A DNA stretch of 64,000 nucleotides from positions 62,001 through 126,000 of the forward strand of contig NZ_FOSN01000011.1 of assembly GCF_900114285.1 (NCBI RefSeq). Direction: 5' to 3'. This document shows, in pieces, positions 26,524 through 34,414 of this stretch. How positions within the stretch are numbered: the stretch's first letter is position 1; every line of letters begins with the position of its first letter. Origin of the DNA: Methylocapsa palsarum (lineage in GTDB: Bacteria > Pseudomonadota > Alphaproteobacteria > Rhizobiales > Beijerinckiaceae). The notes under the pieces are model-generated. The model did no database searches and was not told where the DNA came from. It saw only the letters and a program-made list of their open reading frames with translations. The position numbers and the translations under genes were made by a program.

Positions 26524-27213
26524 TCATCCGCAATTGACGATGATGACGTTGCGGCCATGGCGGACCCACCGGCCCGAGCGTCCGCCTGTCGCAGGATGCC
26601 CCGCGGGGCCGAAGAGCAGTCCAGGGACGTGTTTCGAAATGGCCGCCTTCACCGCTGCTTGCGCAACGGTCGCCGGGTTCGATCCCGGAGCGGTTTTGAC
26701 CGCGGCCTTGACCGCGTCGCCGGCGAGTTGCACAAATTTCTTGGCGCCTTCGAATTCGCGATCCTCGGCGTTCATTTCGGCTTCCAGACCGAGCGCGCCG
26801 CCCGCCGCCGACGCGAGCCCGCTGCCGATCTGGGCCCCTAGCGGCCCTCCAACAAAGGCGCCGAGCGCACCGCCTGCGAGCGGCAGCGCCTTTTTCGCGG
26901 CTCCCTTCAACAGGCCTCCCACCGCTTGTCCAACCGGAGATCGGACGACCGTGCCGATGGCGCGGCCCGCATTGCGGATGAGGTCGCCAAGAAACCGGTC
27001 GAGCTCCGCTTCGCTGTTGATTTCGAGCATTTCGCCGCTCAGCTCCATCACCTCCGCTTCGCTGAATACCTCGGATTCGCCGCTCCACTCCGATTCACCG
27101 CCCCACTCTGTCTCGCCGCCCCATTCAGCCTCGCCGCCCCATTCGGCTTCGCCGGTTTCATATGTTTCCATTTGCGGGTTGTATTCGAATGACTCGCGAT
27201 CAAGATTGGTCAT
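26524..27213 (-). CDS. Glycine-rich paralogue A with E-W-G-G repeats; first gene of the sigma-54 operon
   Basis: The ATG at 27213 has AAGGAGAC 6-7 nt upstream. The 229-residue product begins with an acidic region holding about five copies of a short unit E-A/T/S-E-W-G-G, followed by I-N-S-E-A-E-L-D-R-F-L-G-D-L-I-R, a glycine-rich hydrophobic core (G-Q-A-V-G-G-L-L-K-G-A and onward to about residue 150), then E-F-E-G-A-K-K-F-V-Q-L-A-G and the tail S-G-R-W-V-R-H-G-R-N-V-I-I. The glycine spacing suits helix packing in or on a membrane. A sigma-54-like promoter lies about 135 bp upstream. It is the promoter-proximal gene of a run that continues to 15278 with short gaps. Confidence 0.75.
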   Translation of the reverse strand: MTNLDRESFEYNPQMETYETGEAEWGGEAEWGGETEWGGESEWSGESEVFSEAEVMELSGEMLEINSEAELDRFLGDLIRNAGRAIGTVVRSPVGQAVGGLLKGAAKKALPLAGGALGAFVGGPLGAQIGSGLASAAGGALGLEAEMNAEDREFEGAKKFVQLAGDAVKAAVKTAPGSNPATVAQAAVKAAISKHVPGLLFGPAGHPATGGRSGRWVRHGRNVIIVNCG

Positions 27214-27346
27214 GGCTTTGTCTCCTTCTCGATGACGTCTTGCGGGATGTTGTTTCGTTTCCGGGATGTTGTTCGCTTCAAAGAATATGTTTGACGACGC
27301 TACATCGACCCTGGGCAATCATGCGCCTTGCCCGCACCAGGTATCC

Positions 27347-27361
27347 TCAATCTTTGTGCCA
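27347..27361 (-). promoter_or_regulatory. Sigma-54-type -24/-12 promoter for the minus-strand operon
   Basis: Read on the minus strand the sequence is TGGCACAAAGATTGA. The -24 element TGGCAC is perfect and the spacing to the -12 element is correct; the -12 element is TTGA instead of TTGC. Transcription would start near 27336, giving a leader of about 120 bases before the ATG at 27213. A sigma-54 activator gene is encoded nearby at 29857. Confidence 0.6.
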
Positions 27362-27377
27362 ACAACAATATGTTGTT
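27361..27377. promoter_or_regulatory. Inverted repeat AACAACA-ATA-TGTTGTT, possible activator site
   Basis: Two perfect 7-bp arms are separated by ATA. The same heptamer occurs again on the minus strand at 27248-27254 and 27267-27273, so four copies lie within 130 bp between or beside the divergent promoters. This may be the binding site of the sigma-54 activator encoded at 29857, or of another regulator; its position next to the -24 element is closer than usual for such activators. Confidence 0.4.
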
Positions 27378-27690
27378 TCTACTCGAGTTTAGAGTTTTTG
27401 CCGGCGAAGCGCTCTTCGTCGCGGCCGGGTTTCCCGCGAATTTCGGCGAAAATCATTTCGCGCATGATTTGAAGCGCGAAGATCGGAAGACCGAAGGCAG
27501 GGATCACGCGCCGCAATCCGGTGGGATGATCACTCTTGAGCCGCAGTACTCGCGGCAGGGAATGAGAACAGGGCGGGCGGGTGAATCGCGCTTCGTTGTT
27601 TTGCGGTCTGATAGGCCTGTAGACGAAGTTCGCTTCGTCGGTTTGTGTGGGTCTTGCAGGGATTCCTCCTTGGTCCTCATGTGTAGGATT

Positions 27691-27705
27691 TGGCGCAAAC
27701 ATTGC
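27691..27705 (+). promoter_or_regulatory. Sigma-54-type -24/-12 promoter for the divergent plus-strand gene
   Basis: The sequence TGGCGCAAACATTGC matches the consensus TGGCAC-N5-TTGC at all but one defined position. A start near 27717 would leave about 20 bases before the ATG at 27737, with room for the GGAGG at 27725. It shares GGC-R-CAAA-S-ATTG with the minus-strand promoter. Confidence 0.72.
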
Positions 27706-27736
27706 GATGCCGCTTTGGCCAATTGGAGGGATCGTG

Positions 27737-29317
27737 ATGGGTAGAATAGATTTGGTCCGGCCGTCGCGCGCCATGCGAAGCGCCGCGCGAGCCCGCGCGC
27801 TGAACAGGATTTCGTTCGATGACGCCAGCGCTTCCTTGAGCGATGTCGAGGTGGATGAACTCGCCGCGCGGCTCGCAAGCGTTCGAAACAATGCGGAGTT
27901 CGATCACCTCCTTGGGGCGATTTTGACCCATGCGGCCGCACGAAGCGGCGGCGCTCTTTCCGCGCCGCTGGGCAGGGCGCTCGGAGGGCTTTTGAAGAGC
28001 ATCGCGCGGCAAGGGTTGAGCCGGGAGAAAACCGCCGCGGCGCTGGGGCTGGAGCTTGATGGTCTACGCGCCGCTGACAGAGAATATGAAGCGGCGAGGC
28101 GTTTTGTTCGTCTTGCTGGCGAAGCGAGCCGGCACGCAGCGGAAAGCGCCTTGCATTTGCCATCGGGCCTCGCGGCGAAAGCCGCGTTGGCGGCAGCCGC
28201 CGACATCTATGCGCCTCCAATGCTATCCACATCCGCGCTGTTTGGCGCGTGCACTAGCGAAAATCGTCGCGAGGGCGGCGTGCGGCAAGGGAGAATGCGG
28301 CGCGACCTACTGTGGTCGCCCGAGCTGGAGGTGGCCGAACTATGGGTTGATCCCTTCGACTACGATCCGGAAATGGAATATTTCCTTGGCGGGCTCATTC
28401 GCTCCGCCGGCCGGGCCGTTAAGGGTGCCGTGCGCGCGGTCGGGAAGATCGGCCCGATCCGGGATATCGCGCGAGCCGCCGGCTCCATCGCGAACACCGT
28501 GAGCAAGGCCGCGGACGCCATCGGCAAGATCCCGATCCTTGGCGACGTGGCGCGCGCTGGCGTAGGCGGTTTGCGACTCGCCCTGGGGCCGACCGCAATC
28601 GCCATTGACGCCGGATCGCGCCTCGCGCGCGGACAGAGCATCGGGGACGCCTTGAAAGGCGCTGTGAAAGGACAGATCGACGCGGTGCGCGATCAGCTGA
28701 AGGTGGCTGAAATGGTCGCGCCCTTTATCCCTGGCGTCGGCACTGGCGTCGCCGCTGCGCTCGGGGCGGCGAATGCGCTGGCCGCCGGACGTCCCATCAC
28801 CGAGGCCGTGCTCGCGGCGGCGCGCGGCGCGGTTCCCGGCGGGAGAATAGCCCAGGCCGCCTTCGATGTAGCGATGAACCTCGCGAAGGGCCGAAACATC
28901 GGGGAGGCCGCGCTGGCGGCCGCGCGCGATCAATTGCCGGGAGGCCCGGCGGCGCGCGCCGCTTTCGACGGAGCGGTCGCTCTCGCGCAAGGCAAGCGCC
29001 TCCAGGACGCCGCGTTCACGGCGGCCGGCCGCATTCTGCCGCCCTCCCCTTATGCGGCGGATGCGCTCGATTTCGTGCGCCGGGTCTCGAACGGACAGAA
29101 CGTTCAAAACGCGGCTTTGTCCGTGGCCGGACAACGCATCCTGCGGCAGGTCCGGGCGAATTCTGTGGTCGCCGCCGCACTGCCGGGGGCCGTCCGGTCG
29201 CTACCGGCCGGGGGCGCCGCCTGGCGATCCCTCCAGCGATTGCCGAACAGGCGGCTGGCGGGAAGGATTCCCTCAAGGACGTTGTATCGCCCGGACGCGA
29301 TGCGGCGGCGCGCATAA
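27737..29317 (+). CDS. Glycine-rich-family paralogue D with a C-terminal Ala/Gly helical repeat domain
   Basis: The ATG at 27737 follows GGAGG at 7 nt spacing and a sigma-54-type promoter. Residues 1-175 correspond to the operon's paralogues: L-A-S-V-R-N-N-A-E-F-D-H-L-L-G-A-I-L, G-R-A-L-G-G-L-L-K-S-I-A, then E-Y-E-A-A-R-R-F-V-R-L-A-G-E-A. Residues 215-320 hold a second glycine-rich region. Residues 320-480 contain about four repeats of 36-37 residues with the core A-L-A-A-A-R-x-x-L/V-P-G-G-x-x-A-x-A-A-F-D-x-A. The basic C-terminus lacks the W-x-R-x-G tail. No signal peptide. It appears to be a larger, divergently expressed relative with an added repeat domain. Confidence 0.72.
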   Translation: MGRIDLVRPSRAMRSAARARALNRISFDDASASLSDVEVDELAARLASVRNNAEFDHLLGAILTHAAARSGGALSAPLGRALGGLLKSIARQGLSREKTAAALGLELDGLRAADREYEAARRFVRLAGEASRHAAESALHLPSGLAAKAALAAAADIYAPPMLSTSALFGACTSENRREGGVRQGRMRRDLLWSPELEVAELWVDPFDYDPEMEYFLGGLIRSAGRAVKGAVRAVGKIGPIRDIARAAGSIANTVSKAADAIGKIPILGDVARAGVGGLRLALGPTAIAIDAGSRLARGQSIGDALKGAVKGQIDAVRDQLKVAEMVAPFIPGVGTGVAAALGAANALAAGRPITEAVLAAARGAVPGGRIAQAAFDVAMNLAKGRNIGEAALAAARDQLPGGPAARAAFDGAVALAQGKRLQDAAFTAAGRILPPSPYAADALDFVRRVSNGQNVQNAALSVAGQRILRQVRANSVVAAALPGAVRSLPAGGAAWRSLQRLPNRRLAGRIPSRTLYRPDAMRRRA

Positions 29318-29856
29318 ACCATTTCCTCACTGCTCAATAGGCGAGGCGCCGTCGACAACACCGCGCCAGACCGTTGTATAGAGCGCCTATCCGATCGGAA
29401 TGCTCTCTACATAGAGAGAGTCGCTCGCGGCGCGTGTTGGGGCCTAGCAATCAGTCATTGTGCGCGATTGGATGTGGATGTGATTGGAATTGTAAGACAG
29501 GATGGTCTAACGTGGATGGTTCGACGAAGCATTTGCGGCGGCGCATCAGCGGCGACGCCTTGTTTTATTTTCGCTTACCAGGGATTGACCACACCTGGCG
29601 TCAACAGCTTCGAAAGACCTGGCTGCCTGGGTCAAGCCGCCAGGATCAAGCCGCCAGGACGTTTTGGCGAGCGAGCCTCGCCGAACCGACCTGCGAAGAG
29701 ATCTTGATTGCATCGAATGAACAGATGATGCCGTCATGCCGGGGTTCGACCTAATTTATCGCCGCCATCATTGCGACGGCGCCAATCAGACTTGGCGGCG
29801 AACGGCCACCGGATCATCTCACGTTGTGAGCGACGATTCCACGGGGAGGTAGGATC
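29318..29856. other. Intergenic stretch with a truncated repeat copy
   Basis: These 539 bases precede the sigma-54 activator. At 29379-29405 a fragment TAGAGCGCCTATCCGATCGG joins the two ends of the dispersed 120-bp repeat, as if the middle were deleted. A small hairpin CTCTCTA-CA-TAGAGAG follows at 29403-29418. The rest has short open frames without ribosome-binding sites. Confidence 0.5.
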
Positions 29857-31221
29857 ATGGAGATCCATTGCTGGATTCATTCATGGGACGGCTCATCGGA
29901 CGCGAATCGTAACGCTTTGATTGAGGCTTTGGCGCAACAAGGCGTCAAGGTCGCGCCCTTCGACGCAAAGACTTCCTCCCTCACCGGTATTCTGCTGTTC
30001 GCCAAGACCACGCCGGATCTTCAGTCTTTCGTTCAAATCGCGAGCCAGGCCGGCAAAATCCGCGTGATCGGAATAGGGGATCTGAAGACCTCGACGAGCG
30101 GCCACTGGAAGCTCCTGCAATCTGGAGCGTCCGACATCTTGACCTGGAGCGACGCCGAACGGGCGGCAAGACAAATCAAGGCTCGCATCGACAGGTGGTT
30201 CGCTCTCGACGAACTCATGGATCAACCCATGGTCTCCGAACTTGTCATCGCCAAGAGCCCGACGTTGCGCGCCACCCTGCGGGATCTGGTCGAAGTGGCG
30301 CGCTTCAGCGAAGGAAATATATTGCTTCTGGGAGAAAGCGGCACAGGCAAGGAAGTCGCCGCCCGACTTGTCCATCTCCTCGACCCGCGCGCGAACAAGC
30401 GCGATCTTGTCGTCCTCGATTGCGCGAGCATCGTCCCCGAATTGTCCGGCAGCGAATTCTTCGGCCACGAACGGGGCGCGTTCACCGGCGCCTTGACCGA
30501 TCGCCAGGGAGCCTTCTCCCTGGCGAATGGCGGCACGCTTTTTCTCGACGAGGTCGGAGAACTGCCTTTGCCGCTACAGGCGCAATTGCTACGCGTCATC
30601 CAGGAGCGCACTTTCAAGCGCGTCGGCGGCAACACATGGGCCAAAACCGCGTTCCGCCTTGTTTGCGCCACCAACCGCGATCTGCTGGATCTTGTCCATC
30701 GCGGAGCGTTTCGCGCCGACCTCTATTATCGCATTGCAGGTTACGTCTGCAGACTGCCGCCGCTTCGCGAGAGGCCGGAAGACATCATTCCACTGGCCGA
30801 GCATTTCTTGCGGCTGGCGAGTCCGAACCGCCTTCCGCCGACTCTTGACGAGAGCGTGCGCGATTTTTTGATGCAACGGGATTACCCCGGAAATGTGCGT
30901 GATCTCCAGCAGGTTGTGTCTCAATTCGTTCACCGCGCCTCTGCCGACGGCTCGGTCACAGTCGGATGCGTTCCCGCGGCGCAGCGTCCGGTCGTCGAAC
31001 TGGACAAGAGCGGATGGCTCGATTCCTGTTTCGAGCAGCCGATTCACCGCGCCGTTCTTCTCGGAGCCGCTCTCAAGGAGATCAGCCGCGCCGCGGAGGA
31101 CGCAGCCATCCGTTTCGTCACTAATGAGGAAGATGGCAATCTTCAGCGGGCCGCGCGTCGGCTCGGCGTGACGGACCGGGCGTTGCAACTCCGCCGCGCT
31201 AACGGGCGGCATTCGGATTGA
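29857..31221 (+). CDS. Sigma-54-dependent enhancer-binding transcriptional activator
   Basis: The 454-residue protein has a receiver-like but atypical N-terminal domain (residues 1-125, without the usual paired Asp cluster), then a complete AAA+ activator domain: Walker A G-E-S-G-T-G-K-E at 159-166, the sigma-54 contact loop G-A-F-T-G-A at 207-212, and Walker B G-T-L-F-L-D-E at 226-232. A Fis-type DNA-binding helix pair (N-L-Q-R-A-A-R-R-L-G-V-T-D-R-A-L-Q-L) ends the protein. The ATG follows GGGGAGGT. Because two sigma-54-like promoters lie in the divergent region at 27.3-27.7 kb, it most likely controls that cluster; the degenerate receiver suggests a signal other than standard phosphorylation. 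Confidence 0.92.
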   Translation: MEIHCWIHSWDGSSDANRNALIEALAQQGVKVAPFDAKTSSLTGILLFAKTTPDLQSFVQIASQAGKIRVIGIGDLKTSTSGHWKLLQSGASDILTWSDAERAARQIKARIDRWFALDELMDQPMVSELVIAKSPTLRATLRDLVEVARFSEGNILLLGESGTGKEVAARLVHLLDPRANKRDLVVLDCASIVPELSGSEFFGHERGAFTGALTDRQGAFSLANGGTLFLDEVGELPLPLQAQLLRVIQERTFKRVGGNTWAKTAFRLVCATNRDLLDLVHRGAFRADLYYRIAGYVCRLPPLRERPEDIIPLAEHFLRLASPNRLPPTLDESVRDFLMQRDYPGNVRDLQQVVSQFVHRASADGSVTVGCVPAAQRPVVELDKSGWLDSCFEQPIHRAVLLGAALKEISRAAEDAAIRFVTNEEDGNLQRAARRLGVTDRALQLRRANGRHSD

Positions 31222-31281
31222 GCTATCAACTCGAGACAGATCAGCCGCGTTTTACAATGGTATTGCTCGATGGCCGCCGGA

Positions 31282-32253
31282 TCATTTGGCGCGCGCGGAA
31301 AGAATGCGATGGATCGACCAGGACGCGATCTTTCGCACGTCCGGATCGGCGTCCATGGTCGCCTGCTCCAAATATGGCAATGCGTCGGCATGGCCGATTT
31401 CGCCAAGCGCCGTGACGGCGTCCTTGCGTAGATTGCTCGCCGGATGGGAAAGCAGTCCGCCGAGCGCATGAATGGCTTCCCTGGCCTTGATCTCGCCCAA
31501 TGCAAGGGCGGCCTTGCCGCTGACTTGCCAGGCCTCATCGAAGAGAGCGCCGACAAGCCATGGGGCCGCTCCGGCCGCTTTGATTTTGCCGGCGAGAATT
31601 GCGGCGGCCTCGCGCACCTGCCAGTGGACGTCGGAAAGCCCTTTCGCGATTGGGTCAAGGGCTTGGCCTGACGAGGCGAACGCCAGGGCGGAGATCGCCG
31701 CGCGGCGGACCTCAAAATTTTCGTCATCCGCCGCGCCGGTCAGCGCGGTCAAAGTTGCGACATTCTTGAGATAGGCGAGCACGCCGACAGCCTCACGGCG
31801 AACGCGCGCGTCCGGGTCCGCAAGCGCCTTCAAAGCGGGTTTCAGGGAAGCCTCGACTCGCAAATTCCGCAAGCCCCGCCACGCCGCTCCACGGACACCG
31901 GCGCGATCATGAGCGACGAGAGCAAGCAGGGGCTTCGCCGCCTCTGGCGACTTCATCTCCGTCAGGCTGCAGGCCGCCGCGTCGGCGACCGATGCGTCAT
32001 CGTCGAGGAGGGTGCGGGCGAGCGCTTCCGCGGCGGGTCGTCCATCGAATTGCGCTAGAGCCTTCGCAGCTTCACGTCTGACGCCGGCGTCGCGATCCTC
32101 GAGGGCGCCGACGAGCAGGGGTTCGGCGCCCTGGTCCGCGGACTCGGCAAGATCCAGAACTGCAACGCGGCGCTCAGCCGCGTCGGCGCTCGCCAGGCGC
32201 TCCGCCATCTTCGTTAGATCAGCATGAACGTCGTCGAAAAATTTTTCGCTCAA
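31282..32253 (-). CDS. HEAT-repeat (PBS-lyase-like) scaffold protein
   Basis: The whole 323-residue protein is built of HEAT-like repeats of about 31 residues, with recurring D-x-x-V-R-R-E-A and A-L-A-x-I/L segments (for example D-P-D-A-R-V-R-R-E-A-V-G-V-L-A-Y-L). Such repeats bind other proteins. It is co-directional with the ferredoxin (28 bp upstream) and flavoprotein, and probably helps assemble or hold that redox pair. It has no signal peptide. Confidence 0.85.
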   Translation of the reverse strand: MSEKFFDDVHADLTKMAERLASADAAERRVAVLDLAESADQGAEPLLVGALEDRDAGVRREAAKALAQFDGRPAAEALARTLLDDDASVADAAACSLTEMKSPEAAKPLLALVAHDRAGVRGAAWRGLRNLRVEASLKPALKALADPDARVRREAVGVLAYLKNVATLTALTGAADDENFEVRRAAISALAFASSGQALDPIAKGLSDVHWQVREAAAILAGKIKAAGAAPWLVGALFDEAWQVSGKAALALGEIKAREAIHALGGLLSHPASNLRKDAVTALGEIGHADALPYLEQATMDADPDVRKIASWSIHRILSARAK

Positions 32254-32281
32254 TGTCTAGCCCCGCCGCGCAACGCCCCAC

Positions 32282-32515
32282 CTACCGCAAGAGATAGGGA
32301 ATTGTCACCGTCACCGCTTTTGTTGGGCAATCGAGCTGGCAGGGCAAACAATACCAGCATTCGTCATAGCGCATATGCGCCTTTCCAGTCTCGGGATTGA
32401 TCCGCAAAACGTCAAGAGGACACACGTCGACGCAAACCGTGCAGCCCTTGTCGGCGATGCATTTGCCCTGGTCGATCTTGACCGGAAATTCAGATGGGTT
32501 TTCTGCAAAGGACAT
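32282..32515 (-). CDS. Ferredoxin with two [4Fe-4S] clusters, AprB-like
   Basis: The 77-residue product contains two cluster motifs: C-I-A-D-K-G-C-T-V-C-V-D-V-C-P and C-W-Y-C-L-P-C-Q-L-D-C-P. The first has an insert after the leading Cys, and the C-W-Y-C arrangement resembles the beta subunit of adenylylsulfate reductase. GAGG lies 6-7 nt before the ATG at 32515; the longer frame would run into the flavoprotein gene. It begins 9 bp after that gene and would pass electrons to or from its FAD. Confidence 0.85.
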   Translation of the reverse strand: MSFAENPSEFPVKIDQGKCIADKGCTVCVDVCPLDVLRINPETGKAHMRYDECWYCLPCQLDCPTKAVTVTIPYLLR

Positions 32516-32523
32516 TGGCGGCC

Positions 32524-34260
32524 TCAAACGGGAGCAGGAATGCGCAGGCGTTGGTAGGCGCCCTTTTCGCCGCTCTCCAGCGGCACGACGTAAGGATCGA
32601 CCGGGCGTTTCTTCAACGCGATGGCGCCTCGCTCGTCCTTGAACAATTGAGTATGACAAAACCAGTTTTCATCGTCCTGTTCAGGGTAGTCGACCCGATA
32701 GTGGTAAAGGCCCCACCGGCTCTCGGTGCGGAAAAGGGAAGCGGCGGCGGCCATGTCGGCGCAATCGAGAATGGAATGCACCTCCAGCGCGCGCATCAGT
32801 TCGTGAGGGTCCCGCGCGACGATGCGCTGCAGATCCTCGCGAATTTCCGCGAAGCGCTTCTGCGCGATTTCGTATTTACGCGTAATTTTCGGCGGCTGAA
32901 GATAATCGTTCACAAAGCGCCTGATTTTATACTCGACCTGATTGGCGGGCAGGCCATCCTTGTTGTCGAGGAGACGGCGCATGCGCGCGCGTTCCGTTTC
33001 GACATCTTGAGGATCGTAGCTCTGCAGTTCGGTGGAAGCCGCGGCGACGGCGGCGTCCTCGCCGGCGATCGCGCCGTTGACGAAAGCGCCGAGCATATAA
33101 TTATGCGGCACGCTCGCCATGTCGCCAGCGGCGTAGAGCCCCGGCACGGTCGTGCGCGCATGTTCATCGACCCAGACGCCCGACGCGCTATGCCCCGAAC
33201 AGAACCCGATTTCAGAGATATGCATCTCGACCATGTCGCGGCGGTAATTATCGCCGCGGCCTTCATGAAAGAGGCCGCGGGAGGGCCGTTCGACACTATG
33301 CAGGATGCCTTCGACCTCGGAGATCGTCTCATCCGCAAGGTGATCAAACTTCAGAAAGACCGGCCCGTTTCCGCCTTCAAGCTCCTTGCGGAATTCCAGC
33401 ATCATCTGACCGGACCAATAGTCGCACTCGATGAATCGGGCGCCTCGGCTGTTGGCCGTGTAGGCGCCGAAAGGACCGCCGACGTAAGCGCAGGCCGGGC
33501 CATTGTAGTCCTTGATCAGCGGATTGATCTGATAGCATTCGAGATTGGTCAGCTCGGCGCCGGCGTGAAACGCCATGGCGTAGCCGTCGCCTGAATTCGT
33601 CGGATTCTCATACGTTCCCCAAAGATAGCCGGAGGCCGGCAATCCGAGGCGCCCGGCGGCGCCAGTCGCGAGGATCACCGCTTTGGCGCGAATGACCAGA
33701 ACGCCGGCGGTGCGGCTGTTGACGGCTACAGCGCCGGCGATGCGCCCGTCCGAGGCCTTCAACAGGCGCGTCGCCATATAGCGGTTTGAGATCAAAACCT
33801 GCGCCTTGCGGAGCTGGCGATAGAGGATCTTCTTGACGCCGCCTCCTTCCGGCATCGGCAGGACGTAGCTGCCGAGATGGTGAACCTTTTTGACGTCGTA
33901 ATCGCCGTTCTCATCCTTCTGGAATTTCACGCCCCAATCGTCGAGTTCGCGTATCATGTCGAAGGAGCGCATGGCGTAGGCCAGCACCGCTTTCTGATAG
34001 ACGATGCCGTCATTGGCGATGGTGATTTCGCGGACATATTGCTCTGGCGTCGCAAATCCCGGCACGACGGCGTTGTTCAAGCCGTCCATGCCGATGGCGA
34101 TGGCCCCGGACCGCTTGACGTTCGCCTTTTCGAGCAAGACCACCTTCAGCCCGGGATTGGCGGATTTCGCCTTGTAGGCGGCGAGCGGCCCCGCCGTGCC
34201 GCCTCCGATCACGAGAACGTCGGCTTCGAACAGGTCTGCGGCGTCGTCAAGCTCGGCCAT
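32524..34260 (-). CDS. Fumarate reductase/AprA-like FAD-binding flavoprotein subunit
   Basis: The 578-residue protein begins with the FAD Rossmann motif V-L-V-I-G-G-G-T-A-G-P-L-A-A, and has the family segments N-S-G-D-G-Y-A-M-A-F-H-A-G-A-E-L, G-L-Y-A-A-G-D-M-A-S-V and a C-terminal helical domain with R-R-L-L-D-N-K-D-G. Together with the two-cluster ferredoxin it resembles adenylylsulfate reductase or a fumarate-reductase-type enzyme without a membrane anchor. The genes divergent to it encode a sulfonate/nitrate-type importer, which suggests a role in handling an imported sulfur compound; that is inference. Confidence 0.85.
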   Translation of the reverse strand: MAELDDAADLFEADVLVIGGGTAGPLAAYKAKSANPGLKVVLLEKANVKRSGAIAIGMDGLNNAVVPGFATPEQYVREITIANDGIVYQKAVLAYAMRSFDMIRELDDWGVKFQKDENGDYDVKKVHHLGSYVLPMPEGGGVKKILYRQLRKAQVLISNRYMATRLLKASDGRIAGAVAVNSRTAGVLVIRAKAVILATGAAGRLGLPASGYLWGTYENPTNSGDGYAMAFHAGAELTNLECYQINPLIKDYNGPACAYVGGPFGAYTANSRGARFIECDYWSGQMMLEFRKELEGGNGPVFLKFDHLADETISEVEGILHSVERPSRGLFHEGRGDNYRRDMVEMHISEIGFCSGHSASGVWVDEHARTTVPGLYAAGDMASVPHNYMLGAFVNGAIAGEDAAVAAASTELQSYDPQDVETERARMRRLLDNKDGLPANQVEYKIRRFVNDYLQPPKITRKYEIAQKRFAEIREDLQRIVARDPHELMRALEVHSILDCADMAAAASLFRTESRWGLYHYRVDYPEQDDENWFCHTQLFKDERGAIALKKRPVDPYVVPLESGEKGAYQRLRIPAPV

Positions 34261-34331
34261 TACGATTTCCGGTTGGCTCCATTGGACACAGCCTGGGATG
34301 GCCGCCGGCGAAGGTCGAGCAACTAATTGCC

Positions 34332-34360
34332 AATCTTTCTGATTTAAGTCTATAAAGATT
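34332..34360. promoter_or_regulatory. Inverted repeat in the divergent flavoprotein/ABC promoter region
   Basis: Perfect 7-bp arms AATCTTT and AAAGATT, 15 bp apart, lie in the 154-bp region between the divergent flavoprotein and ABC genes. The region is AT-rich, as expected for promoters. It could bind the Crp/Fnr-type regulator encoded at 35233, although it does not match the standard TTGAT-N4-ATCAA site. Confidence 0.3.
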
Positions 34361-34414
34361 ATGAGCTATAACGATTTCGTCCGCGTAACCTTCGGACATT
34401 CAAGGGATCAGCCT

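Noticed and set aside
27080-27160. Short direct repeats considered as a CRISPR array
   Set aside because: The repeated unit is in-frame and encodes the E-W-G-G repeats of paralogue A; there are no spacers.
27316-27328. GCAATCATGCGCC considered as a second minus-strand sigma-54 promoter
   Set aside because: The spacing between the two elements is wrong by one base and the -24 box is poor compared with the site at 27347.
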